Assembly: GCA_905250125.1 (NCBI GenBank)
Contig: CAJNOL010000346.1
Location: 91,594 to 155,593, forward strand
DNA: 64,000 nucleotides
Direction of reading: 5' to 3'
Source of the DNA: Rotaria sordida
Taxonomy: Eukaryota > Rotifera > Eurotatoria > Philodinida > Philodinidae
In this document: positions 50,771 through 63,139 of the stretch, piece by piece
Layout of the letters: each line of letters begins with the position of its first letter
Position numbering within the stretch: position 1 is the first letter of the stretch
Program-made: the position numbers and the translations under genes
Notes under the pieces: generated by a model
What the model saw: only the letters and a program-made list of their open reading frames with translations
Told to the model about the DNA's origin: nothing
Databases searched by the model: none

Positions 50771-52760
50771 AATATATGTTTTGTTGTTTTCATTTGTATA
50801 TTGTTTATTTTGCTTTTAATATAATCGAAAAAATAAAACATGTCCTAGTCATTATTAACACTTTTTTTTTTTCGTTTTGTGTATGTTGTGTAAAAAGACG
50901 GAAATTACGAGATTAAGATTTTTTTTCCATTAATAAAATAGCATTGTTCTACTCATGTGAAAACTAAACAAATTCTGTATACTCCTATATTCCTTTTTTT
51001 CGGTTGTGATATAAATTTTTATATTTAGTTTTGTTCACACTTAGTTTTCTGTTATGTTCTTGGCGTTGGAAAGAGAAAATAAAAGCTAAAACAAACAAAT
51101 TTTAGACAGATATATTAAAATATTATATGATTAACCATACGATTTATATGGTCTTCAAATTGATTTGATAGAAAGCAAACAAGACTATTGGTACTTGTAT
51201 GTACTTGATAAATAAATTCTGTGGTTGGATTCTAATACTTTTATGATGTGTCCTGGATTTATGTAGTGAATAGGACCTATCGGATTCGAGTTCAAGAATT
51301 TTCAGACCCGGTCGGTAAAATTTTTTGGACTTGATGGGCTCTAGTAATGACGATAAACATGTCTATTAAGAAATTAGAAGGCAAATCCATCTTTTTTCTC
51401 ATCAGCTTTTGTGTATCTCTGCAATATTTTGAGTGATATCAACAAGACCAGTTAAAATGATAAATAGGTGTTTTTTTTGGAATGATAAGATCTTAACATG
51501 ACAAACATTGATTTCTTCTTCATTTAATATTATCATGTTATTTCTATACTAAATAATTAAACTGTCTGTTGATGATGGTAACTACGAATATCAATGGCAT
51601 ATAACAAACTGTAACATTTCTTGTTCTATTTGCTTTTGTTATTTTTGCAAATGAATGTGCCTTTATATCCTCTATGTCTAAATTTTGTCATCAAATATTT
51701 GGAATTATATATTGGAATGAGTAACGGGTGGGCTAAAATGAGTCAGACTAAATAAAAATGCAATTTTCCCATACTTTACTATTCATATAATATATCCACT
51801 TACACTGAGGACTATCCAAAACTAATGACAGTGATACTTTAATTTCTGATAAAAAGTTTGAAGAAACTTTTTCTCTATATGGACTGATAGTAAAAATGAT
51901 GCATGATTTTTTTATCCTATTACATCATTGCTCAAGTCATATCATAATAATAAAATTTCAATAACATCTATTTTTCTATCATATGTGACGGTTATGCTAA
52001 TGTCTATTTAAAAAAGGTGGAGTGGATATCTTTCGAATAACTTCTGATAGAAACAAGATAAAGAGCTACGACTTTCATCATTCGAAAGAGGAGACAACGA
52101 TGCATTGAATGGGAAGTTAAACAGTTTTTTTCAAGGTATTGCATCGATTTTTTTGAAAACACACCTATTCCGTGAGGTATTCAGAACAAATTTTCAATTG
52201 TTACGAATACTTTCAAATTGCCAGTGGAAGATTTACGAAACTGCACAATTTTCAGATGCTTGGAATTAAAATCATTCAGAAGTTATAGATATCCTAGTCG
52301 AAGCTCTAAGTGATTTTTCTAGTCATTTCTGTAAAAAAAGTTATTTTGCCATTTCCTTTTTGATAAAAACAAACATTTTTTTCCGTACTTCAAAAATTGA
52401 TTAAACAAACTTTAAACCACACAATAGAAAAATGTATAATATACGATTCGATGGATCTTTGTCTCCTCTTTCGAACGATGAAAGTCGCAGCTTTCTATCA
52501 AAAGTTATTCAAAATATATTCACTTCATTTTGTTTTTTTTTAAATAGGCATTAGTATAACCGTCACATATGAGATAGAAAAATAGAACGTCGTTTTTACT
52601 ATCAGTCCATCTAGAGGCAAATTTTCTTCAAGCTTTTTATAAGAAATTAAAGTATCATTGCCACTACTTTTGAATAACCCCAAAATATATTTGTCTTTAT
52701 TACTATAGAAATATATTTCTGAAAAAAAAACAGAATTTTAAAAACAAACAAACAAATATA
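50771..52760. other. Intergenic region between convergent SMC6 and ANKZF1
   Basis: Both flanking genes end here (tail to tail). No gene is supported. The SMC6 polyadenylation-like AATAAA is at 50932-50937, and the right half is an inverted repeat (51811-52675). Confidence 0.55.
51811..52675. repeat. Long inverted repeat (foldback element), intergenic
   Basis: The left arm runs from about 51811 to 52100 and the right arm from about 52455 to 52675. Paired blocks are ATGTGACGGTTATGCTAATG with ATTAGTATAACCGTCACAT, GGACTGATAGTAAAAA with TTTTTACTATCAGTCC, and GAATAACTTCTGATAGAAA with TTTCTATCAAAAGTTATTC. The right end (52629-52663) is also found at 61889-61923 in USP40 intron 9, and 52495-52514 matches the other foldbacks at 32738-32757 and 49668-49687. 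Confidence 0.85.
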
Positions 52761-55700
52761 TTAAGCATTAGTTGCGGTAGTTTTCGATTTAGTCCTATGT
52801 GTTTTTAAACATGCTGTTGAACAAAATTTATAATCAAAATATGTAAATGGTTCATCAGATATCTTTTTAGCACATTGCCAACAACGTCCTAAATGTAATT
52901 CATCGGGTTTGTTTGTTTCAAAATTAACATGTACAGCTAATGTACGTTTTTCGGCTTCGGATAATGCAAGAAAAGCAATTCGCTGTTGTTCTTCTTCTTG
53001 TTCACGTAATTGTCTTTCTTGATCACTACGTTGTTTATCAGTACGACGTTTTTTTGTTTGACGACGACGTTCACGTTCAATAGTTCGTTGTCGTTCTAAA
53101 TCATCCATACTTACACTTGGTGCAACTTGTCCAAGTATATAATCATATTTATCTGGATGATCATGTCGATATAAACGAAATACATCTTTTGTTTCTTTAT
53201 TTTTACATAAATTATATGGATATTTTCCTCGTTGATTCGATAATGCTGGATTAGCACCTTCATGTAATAAACGTTGAATAATTTTCAAATGTCCACGTTC
53301 ACTTGCAATATGTAAAAGTGTATCAAGACTACCTGCTGTTTGATAATTAAGTATATCAATGATTGATGGAGATTTATTGATAAATTTTATAGCACGTAAT
53401 CGAGCAATAAGATCATCAAATCGTTGAATATCATTTAGACGACAAGCAGTAAATAATTCATTAAATGTCGATAAATCTTCAACAGCTAATTAAGCAAAAA
53501 ACAAAGAAAAAGATTATTTCGAAAATCACAACTAAGATGAAAGTAAAAAGTTTAGAAATGAAGTATTTTAAACTTCTTTCCTTAGTGGTAACATAACAGA
53601 TTTAGGTAAACAGGTGTCTGAAAAATCAGTTTCTAAAGTCTATCAGAAACTTTTTTTTTTTCAAACAAGTTCATCTGATAGAGAAAATATGTTGATGCCT
53701 CGAGCTCTTCACGACCTGTATTCAACCCACTGCACTCATTCTATGAAAGGCCTAAAATGCTGTTTTCATGAAAATTGATATGAATTTACTGTATTGAACC
53801 TTTCATGTGAGTGCAATTCGCTAAAGATAGGTTGTGAAGAGCTTGGAACATCAAAATGTTTTCTCTATCAGATGAACTTGTTTGCAAAACGTAATTGATA
53901 GAATCCAGAAAACTAATGTTGAGAGTCTTTGCTTTCCAGAGATCTTTCACTCAAACCTGTTAATGTAAATTAAACAAGTACTTCTCCTGATAGGAAAATA
54001 TTTTAGTTACTCAAATCTGTTCTCTGATTTGTTCTATCTATTACCGTTAAAGAAAAAAGTCAAAAATAATTTGTTTCTAAACTTTTTCCTTTCATTTTAT
54101 ATTTAACTTACGTAATATTTTTCGATCATTAGTTGTAGTGACTATAGTTGGTTGTTTTTTTGGAGTTTGTTGTACTGATGATTGTTTTATTTCATTATCT
54201 ACTTTTAAGTAACAAAAAAAAAAAGAATTAAAATTTTTTATATGAGAAAAACAAACTAACCAGAATTATCTTCGGAATCTGATGATGAATCAACAGCTGT
54301 TTTCTTGGCTATGGGTGTTGGTAATTTGATTCGTGTTGTTGATACTTTTTCTTGTTCAATTTGTTGAAATTGATAATCTTGAGCTAGAAAATCAATATAA
54401 TTCAATATTAAAGAACAAAACAAAAACAAATTAAATTCATCCTACGATAAAGTTCCATTTTAGTTAACTGATCATAAACACGTTTTACTTCATTAAATGT
54501 TGGTCGAAGTGTAGCAAATGGTATTGAACGAATTCTAAAACAAAAAAATAAATTATTAATTTAATCAATAAAAAAATTTTCTCTTAAAAACCTTGGATCA
54601 TTTGTTAATAATGGTGGATTTTTATCACTAAATAATAATTGTTGATTGAAACTTGGTGCTCGAACAAATATTAATGAACATTGTTGAATTTCATTTTTCC
54701 ATGTTATAAAAAGTTCTTGAATTTTCTATTTTTTTATGTAATAAGAAAATAAAATTCGTGGGAGAAAAAAAAATGCAATTTTATATTTACTTGTTTTAAA
54801 TGAAGCATATTTTGTCGACGTAAATTTGCACCAGCTGATCGAGCTTTACCGCCAGTTTTTTGATCGTGTGCTGTTTGTGCTGTACCTTGTTTAGCACGTA
54901 TTATATATTTATGAAATGTTTTATGTTGAATAATTTTATCTCGTTCAAATATTGCTATTGCAAAATGACCACCAGCAGCCATGACAATACACCAATGAAT
55001 ATATAATGGAAGTTTTTGTGTAGTTAATATCAATTCTTGAGATTCTTGAGGAAAATTCTAAATGAATAAAAATATTTTTATTAATTACAATAAAATTTCT
55101 ACTAGTGAACATTTTCTAATTCTCAAGTTCGACGAAGCAATTTTATTTGATGATCATTTTGTTTTTTGGAATTGTGATGTTTCATTATCTTTCTACACGA
55201 TACATGTAATTTCAAGCAAAACGAAACATACCCACCTATCGATTCTTTACAAGAGTTATTTTTCTGAATAAATTCGTTTAGCATAGACATATGTAAAAAC
55301 GTTGGTCCTTTCAACTAACTATTAATTAAGAAGTAATTAACAAATATCTCTCTAGCAATATGAGAGAAAAACCTGAAAACTTTAGGATAAAATTTTTTTG
55401 CAATGCATCACATTGCTAACGAAAAGTAAATCGGTTTTTTGACAAAATCTAGGCATGATTAGAAAGAAAAACTTTGGATAAAGATTTTGTAGTCTTAGAA
55501 GTTGTCTTCAGAATGTACTGTTTAGTTTCAATTCGAAGTTTTTTAAACTCTAAATACACGAAGTAGCAGTTACAGTCATTTTTTTGTCACATTGCTAATG
55601 CTAGTTTTTTACTAATAATTCTTCTGAACCAAGGTCTCTAGTGCTGATTTTTTCAGAGTATCTGAAGTAATCTAATATATATGTAACATATATAAATTAG

Positions 55701-57402
55701 CTCTAAAAAAGTTCATTATTTCGAGATCCACGTGTTTGACTTTCGTGAAGTCCTGTCGCTAATGAGTATTTTGCCTATATATTGTTTGTTTCGTACATTA
55801 TACTTTATTTCTCACCCAAGTCAACGATATTTTTAACTGCTTGGTCTGATTGACAGTAGGGAACATCAGAGAGTGAGGCTGTTGTCGGTGTGAAACATCA
55901 CCTACACTTGATTGAGAAATAATGATGTAAAATGAATGCTGAAAAAATTTGATGATCAAAAATACAGTCAGTTCTTTTTGCATTCCTTCTTACTGTTATA
56001 TCCAATGGAATATGAACACATGTGCGATGTTGTTTTTCTATTATCTATCATCTGTTTCATGTGTAATACGGCATAGTACACTTTATCTATGAATCCACTA
56101 TTGTATGTATGAAGAAAATAATGATATCAAGATACGAGCTTAGTTTGCATGAAGATTCATGTAGATGTACATATCTTGGAAGTATTTCTTCATTTCATAG
56201 CAAAGCATGCGTTAACTCATTAAACTGAACAGTTCCATATAGCCAACGTTTTTCAACAGACTTCATGGTGTTCACGATAAAGAGATTTTAATCTATGTTG
56301 TTTATTAATCATTTTTTTATCAGAAATGTTTATTATGATTAAAAATTTGTCGATGTCGCGACAGTATTGAAGAAACCGAAAGGAAAAAGACAAAGTCTAT
56401 GATAAGATAAATTCACGTGTTTTGTTTAAATACGCAAAACCTTGTCTGTAAACTGGTAATTCATAAGTTTATTTTCTATCCATATTTCATTTAATTAATA
56501 TATTTCTTGCACAATTTCGGAAAAAAAACCAAAAAAAATTCTCGAACTATTTCATCTACTTTCGTTAATACTTCAGTGAATTGATTAATACGCCTATTGT
56601 TATCAAACTAACACGTATCGTCATGATTCGAAATTAAATACTTTATTACAGAAACTTATTTGACTTTCTAATAAATTGAATTTTATCTTAAAATACTCAA
56701 ATTTTTAATACCTTTTTTCCATGTAAAAGACATCGATATAATGATAAATGTCGGCCATCATTAATTGTTAAAATAATTTTTGGATTATTTCTAGCACATG
56801 TATTATAAGAACCATCTAAAGATATATTTAATGAACCTTCATTATCACTTGATTCACTACTAGATGAATTGCTTCCTGATATACTCGATATATCTTCTAC
56901 GAATAGATCAAAATGAAATAATAAAAATAAAATAAAATAATTCTATAACCTACTCTCCATATCCTCAAATTTTTCAGATGAAAATGGAGGTTGATTACGA
57001 AGTTTTCGTTTTAGATTAAATCGATGCCAATCAGATTTAAAATGAAGTATCTAATTTTATTAAATAAAAAAACCGATAATAGAATGATTGTACTAAAAAA
57101 AACCTGTTCTGTACGATCATTAAATTGAATTTGACAAGTTCTACATGCAAGTGTATCAGAAATGGATAAATTCTCTAATTGAATATCATGATGATGTTCT
57201 AATAAAAAGAATAAAATATATGAAGATTCTTTTGTTTTATTTTTTTTCAAAGAAAATTATTTAAAAACATACTCTCTATTCCAAGTGGATCGATAGATGT
57301 TTCAGGAAAATAGACATGTTCAGTAAATGGACGAGCAACATTTTGTAAACAATGATCAAGTTCTTTATCAACAAATAATTTTAATTGTTTAAATGATGCC
57401 AT
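52761..57402 (-). CDS. ANKZF1: ANKZF1/Vms1, ribosome quality-control peptidyl-tRNA endonuclease
   Basis: Ten exons on the minus strand: 57273-57402, 57104-57198, 56954-57050, 56712-56896, 54791-55057, 54592-54725, 54446-54534, 54261-54383, 54112-54201, 52761-53485. All phases agree; 644 residues (human about 726). A C2H2-like finger uses Cys62, Cys65, His78 and His84. The VLRF1 domain follows, with MAAGGHFAIAIF, HKTFHKYIIRAKQGTAQ and the SAGANLRR block. Gln230 in GTAQ corresponds to the catalytic Gln of the family. The C-terminal part has ankyrin repeats (TLLHIASERGH...LLHEGANP), a long Arg/Glu/Gln helix where the VCP/p97-binding motif normally lies, and a treble-clef finger (CWQC...FCSTAC). 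The enzyme releases nascent chains from stalled 60S ribosomes and protects mitochondria. It is divergent from the mitochondrial GCSH gene. Introns 4 (1654 nt) and 9 (626 nt) are long. Confidence 0.95.
53640..53925. repeat. Inverted repeat in ANKZF1 intron 9
   Basis: The left arm (about 53640-53765) and right arm (about 53795-53925) pair almost end to end. Examples are CAAGTTCATCTGATAGAGAA with TTCTCTATCAGATGAACTTG, GAGCTCTTCACGACCT with AGGTTGTGAAGAGCTT, and TGCACTC with GAGTGCA near the centre. Confidence 0.85.
55058..56711. other. ANKZF1 intron 4 (1654 nt), no internal gene
   Basis: No coding exon or clear long inverted repeat was recognised. The open frames at 55062-55271 and 55798-55983 have no domain. 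It is one of the long introns here without an obvious foldback. Confidence 0.45.
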
Positions 57403-57767
57403 GAAAAATTTTCTTGACTAGAAAATATTTACAGATGAAAAAAATAAATCTTCACTGGCTATTTATATATTAATTCAGTATCCAAAAACAAAAGAATCGC
57501 TTCCTCGAAATCAAATATATTTTGTTGCGAAAGATATTACGAAATACATGTAAGAATAATGACTCAATACAATAAGAATTAGAAAACACACACAAGTTAG
57601 TTACCTATGATCAAATGTTTTATCAATGACTCATTCTAATAAATCATTGGCTATCATTAAAACGAATCACTTCGAAATATTTTTTCTTATAATAATATGT
57701 ATTGTACTAAAATCGAATGCTTACTTATTGCCTCCTATCTATTTATTTTAAACTATTTTGTTTTCAG
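57403..57767. promoter_or_regulatory. Bidirectional region between ANKZF1 and GCSH
   Basis: Only 365 bp separate the two divergent ATGs, so both promoters must lie here unless the genes have remote leader exons. It is A+T-rich with no recognised motif apart from the acceptor-like TTTTCAG that ends directly at the GCSH ATG. Confidence 0.5.
57761..57767 (+). promoter_or_regulatory. Splice-acceptor-like site abutting the GCSH start codon
   Basis: TTTTCAG, preceded by a T-rich tract, ends immediately before the ATG at 57768. It looks like a 3' splice site. It would join either a short 5' leader exon upstream or a spliced leader in trans. Bdelloid rotifers are known to use spliced-leader trans-splicing; its use here is inference. 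Confidence 0.5.
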
Positions 57768-58265
57768 ATGTCTACTTTATCATCATTCCTATTTCGTCGA
57801 ACTATTCAATATGTTCCAAGACGTCAAATTCATTTAACAAAATGTATTTATCATGAACGTTACTTTAGTAAAAAACATGAATGGGTACAATTAATTGATT
57901 CAAATAAAAAAACAAATGAAATTCGTATTGGTATAAGTGATTATGCTCAACGTGCACTTGGTGATGTTGTTTATTGTGAATTACCATCAATTGGTACAAA
58001 ATTTAAACGTGAGGATACATTTGCAACATTAGAATCTGTTAAAGCAGTTTCAGATTGTTACATGCCAATTGATGGTGAAATAACTGTTGTTAATGAAAAA
58101 TTACAAAATGAAGCTGATTTAATTAATAAAAGTCCATATGATAATGGTTGGCTTGTACAAGCTGTTATTGATGAACAAGTTAAAAAAGATATGTCAACAA
58201 CATTAATGAATGAAAATCAATATAATAAGTTTTTAGAAACAACTAAAGAAGCTGCTGATCATTAA
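57768..58265 (+). CDS. GCSH: Glycine cleavage system H protein, mitochondrial
   Basis: Single-exon frame of 165 residues. Residues 1-33 are basic and hydroxylated (FLFRRTIQYVPRRQIH) as in a mitochondrial targeting peptide. The mature part begins at about RYFSKKHEWV, and the H-protein fold follows: IGISDYAQRALGDVVYCELP, then TLESVKAVSD with the lipoyl-accepting Lys92. It continues with the GEITVVNEKL and NKSPYDNGWL blocks. H protein carries the aminomethyl group between the P, T and L proteins of glycine cleavage in the mitochondrial matrix. The start is set by the acceptor-like TTTTCAG directly before this ATG; an upstream in-frame ATG at 57717 lies in what is probably intron or leader. USP40 starts 188 nt downstream on the same strand. 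Confidence 0.95.
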   Translation: MSTLSSFLFRRTIQYVPRRQIHLTKCIYHERYFSKKHEWVQLIDSNKKTNEIRIGISDYAQRALGDVVYCELPSIGTKFKREDTFATLESVKAVSDCYMPIDGEITVVNEKLQNEADLINKSPYDNGWLVQAVIDEQVKKDMSTTLMNENQYNKFLETTKEAADH

Positions 58266-58453
58266 GATCTTTTTTTTTGGTTTGTCCTACATAAACAAAC
58301 ATTGATAACCTTCTTTTTTTTTTCTTTTCGTGATACGGTGACTCAAAAACAAAAAAAGAAACGATGATTAGAAAGGCTGTTAGTTTTTCTTTTTTCCTGT
58401 GCACTGTTGATTATCCAAATACTTGAACTTAGAGTTTTTAGATTGATAATAAT

Positions 58454-61400
58454 ATGTTGCAAGGTCTCTTTGATGAAGATGGTGGAGATGGAGAATGTAA
58501 GTTATATATTGAATGAAGTTTATCTATTGATAAAAGATTTTTCTGTTTTACTTATGTAAAGCTTATTATCAAGGAACAACTAATACAAGTTCAAAATCAA
58601 CAGTTGAAAAACCTTTATCACCACGAAATGAAACAAATTTATGTGGTTTACAAAATCAAGGAGCTACTTGGTGAGATTAGATTTCTTTTTTAAATATATT
58701 TATAAGAAATGAATTCTTTTAGTTATTTGAATGCTCTTATTCAAACGTTACTTTTTATACCAGAATTTCGTGGTAAGTAAGTAACAGGAGGATCTCAAGT
58801 ATTAACCAGAACAATTTAATCTATTATCATCTAATGATATCAGAGATCGAAAATGAATCGAACTCAGCTCGATTTGATTATCTCAAAGTGATAAAGTTTT
58901 CTTGAATCAAAAAAGAAATCGATTCTTTACATAAATTAACAATTATCTGAACGTCGTTCATGATATCCTTATATTCACTATATAACAATCCAACACTTGG
59001 TGATATTTATTTATCTATGTCAGGGATCATTTTTTTTTAATGAGCTGTGATACTATTGCAAGAAAAAAACCAGGTGAATGATTGTCATGCAATTGTATAC
59101 CTAGAAGTAGAACTAGAGATGGAACCGATAGAGCTCTGTGGAGTTAAACTTCTTGACTATCATATATACTTCTTTTTGTACGATTTGTTAGTGAGAATGT
59201 CTCTCTGATGTTTTTTCTTTCTTAAAACTCATTTATGAATCTACATAGTGTATTTTTGTTTATTACTTCACATATGAAGAATAAACTTGTCACTATGTAA
59301 GAGTAAAACTACTTGGTTGTTTTACTAATATAACTCCGACGGAGTAAAAGATCGATACAAGACTCTAGAGACTGGACGAGCAGTGTTTTATCCAGCATGA
59401 GAAGCCTAGAGGTGGCACAACTTCAAAAATCAGATTAGCCCTCCCCAATTTTGTAATTATTGTACTACATGTCGGTGCTTCCAAAAAAATATGTTTGCTC
59501 TCCCAGAGTTTGAACTTACCTCTCCGAAAGAGAAAATCTGGATAAAACACTAAGGACCGAACTAGCAGACGGATACAAATTCTATCTCTGAGTATAATTA
59601 CTACTATTGATATATTCATGAAATAGAAGTTCAAGAAAACATCTTATGAGAAGAAATCATTTGTTTTGATATAAAACAGTTAAAATCGAAATATTTTATT
59701 AGATGATTTGAAAATTTAAAATGTTGCTTGAATGATTACCATATTTTACTTTAGAACCTCTTTTCAGTCTATCTGCTAAAGATCTTAATCTTCCATTAAA
59801 TTCTACTGATTCAAGTCAAACTCCGTCAAGTGGAAGTACTTTAAAAGTAAACTATTCATTTTGTTTTTTTTTCTTTGTATTTATGTGAAATATTTTTCGT
59901 CGAAATAGGTTCGTAAGATTATTGTTGAATTACAACGTCTTTTTGCTGAAATGCTTTTACTTAATCAACAAGCATGTTCATCAATTCGATTAACCGATAG
60001 TTTTGGTTGGCAATCGAATGAAGTTTGTATTGTGTCTTTTTCTATGTATGAATAGAACTGTAGTTTTTCTTTTTTTTTTTATAGACATTTGATCATCAAG
60101 ATGTTCATGAACTTAATCGTTTATTATTTGATGCTATACAAAAATCTTTACAAGGTACAAAACAATCAAATTTAATACGTTCTTGTTATGAAGGTTCAAC
60201 AATTAATTATACACAATGTAAACAATGTCAGAGAATTTTTAAACGAATAGTAAAATATTATTTGACAATGTTGATTGTTTCTTTTTTTTAATAATAATTC
60301 TTTTTTTGTTTTGTTTTTTGTTTCAAAGGAAGATTATCAAGATTTACCATTAGTTGTACAAGATAGTCCAAATTTACATACATCATTAGCAAATATGTTT
60401 ACTCTTCATGAAAAATTAGTTGGTGATAATCAATATCGATGTTCATCATGTGCAAATATGTTATGTGATGCTGAAAAAGTAAAAAAAAAATATTGAAAAG
60501 AAAAAAAAAAGAATGATATTATCTTTTGATTGTATATTATAGTGGGCTAAAATAAGTAAATTACCACCAATTTTAACATTTCCATTACAACGATTTGTTT
60601 ATGATATTAAAACGGGTAATCGATTGAAAAAAACAACACGTTATGAATTTCCATTTGATATTGATTTAAAAGAATTTTGTGAAGTATGATAAAAGAATAC
60701 TGTAAGTCTTTTATTACGGAATTTTTTTTAGGATTCGGTGATTGAAACAAATTATGAATTATTTGCTGTTGTTATTCATAAGGGTACATGTTATTCAGGA
60801 CATTATTATGGTTATATAAAAGATATCGATCAGATTGGCTGTTGGATACGTCCACCACCACCATCATCGCCTGCAGTAAGATATTTACATTTAACAGAAA
60901 ATTTTTAATCCAATGAAAATCTGTATAATTTATATCAGAGATAAACATGGTTCTATTCTTTCGAAATTGAAAGTAAACTGAAAATTTTTCAAAAACTTAA
61001 AAGAAGGATAGACGAATCAAGTTATACGTAGAACATAACAAAATTAAGGACGAAGGTGTCCTAGTTCCGGTTGTAACCGAGTAGATCCGACCGCTGAATA
61101 TTTGCTTCCAAGTTTTTACCATTTTTCCGAATTTTCTATCTGAAGACGTGCCACATTTCTTCACTCGGGTATACTTAAGGAAACTTTCTATATGATCTCA
61201 TAGTAAAAAAAGCAATTCTCTACATGTCTCTAATATTTGATCCATATTTCAATTGATAATATAATAATAAAGTTTCGATAAGAGCTGTCTATTATGATAT
61301 ATGGCGGTAGTATTAGATCACATTTTATCTTCGATGTGGATTCGCTTGTTGATGTTCTCTTTATTCTAATGTTTAGACGTCTACACATATTAGGTTACAG

Positions 61401-63104
61401 AAAAAAAAAGTGGTGTTCGTGATTTTTCGGTTATTCAACTTAATCAAACATAAACGATCTCAAATCGTTGTATCATGCTCGGAGAGGTTTTGAGATCGTC
61501 AAGATCGAGGAATCAAGCGTTTTTTGAGAATTACTGAACACATGACATCGCTAAAACTTTGCGGGAGAAAAAAACGAAGATTTCTCAAGATTGAGAGGAT
61601 ACTTCTGATTGTCCTGTGAACAATTTCATGAATTGTTTAAATCAAGAAGAATATTAAAAACACGTTCGATAAATGGATTCAACGAATGCCATTCGAAGAA
61701 ACGAGAAAAACGAAGAAGAAGATATACATCGAAGACAAAATGTAATCTAATATTACCATCATATATGATAACAAACAGTTCTTATCGATATTTTATTATG
61801 ATGGTATTAGTTGAAGTATGGATCAAATATCATAGAAACTTAGAGCTTTATTTTTACTATCACGCCATATCACTAGATAATATCTTCTTAAGCTTTTTAT
61901 AATGAATTAAAATATCTTTGCCAGCATACTTTTAGTATGTACTAAGTATTGTGTGTGAAAAATTTTTCTAAATGAACTGAAAAGATTGGATGAAATACAT
62001 TCATAGACAATGTTATCATGTTAAGCTATACTATAAAACACAAGATAACTTTCTATGAGTACGTCATTCATATAATTCGTATTTTCTCTATTTCTGAAGG
62101 CTTATAATAGAAGAATCAATTGTTTTCTATTTTCCTCATATCTTTAAAGTATACACACTTCGAACGATATTTATTTTCCATTTAAGACCATATGTGTGAA
62201 TAGTTAATCCTTTACGTCCCGTTGGTCATGACATTGATCATTTGTAGAACGGTTGCAGAAGATAAAGGAAGCATAAGATTTGAAAATGATAGAAACATTT
62301 TTTTGTAGTGAACTTCATGAGCTATTAACTGGTAAAAAGAATATTTGTTTTCATCGTTCCACCTTTAAACTATCAGGCCTACTAAATCAATAATTTTGAA
62401 AAAAAACATGGATAAATTCGAATTGTTCGATACAAAATCTTCTCTACCTACACTCAATAGAGATCTTTCGAAATTTCTGTGTAATATAAATCGATGAAGA
62501 AGCTCATTAGTGAGTTAGATATGTTTCGAAAGCTTCACGATACCTCGGCGAATTACATATAGTAAGGCATACAATTGATCATGAAGTCATTATTAGGCGG
62601 CTGAAGAATAATCAAGAACAATTTTATATATATGCTGTAAACCTCAACTTATGAGAAGTTCAAATAGTATTTATTATGAATTAAATGTGTAAAAATCAAC
62701 GTTTTGAGTGATATTTCATCATCCAATGAAAATATAATATATTATAATCCATACAGAGAACGAACGATATTCGATTTTCTTGCTATGGAATTCAGATTTT
62801 TATTAACAATTATGTTTTATACAAATAAAAAACCGAATGAAAAAACAGTTCGGCATTAGTTACATTTCAAAAAAAAACAAATCTTTAAGTTTTCATTATT
62901 TATAATAGGCAAAATCATCAAACAAACAAAAAACATCGAATACACGAAATGGTAGTACTTCAAATAATAATTCTCGTACTAATCGTAATTCAAATCAAAC
63001 CGATCCAGTAGAAACTGATGAAGAAATAATGAAAAAAATTGATTTAATTCGAACTATATTATTATCATGTGATGATTGGACTACTATTGATGATCTTTTT
63101 AAAG

Positions 63105-63139
<35 letters not shown>

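Noticed and set aside
61609-61902. Plus-strand open frame of 97 codons
   Set aside because: It lies in USP40 intron 9 across the right arm of the inverted repeat. Composition is random-like.
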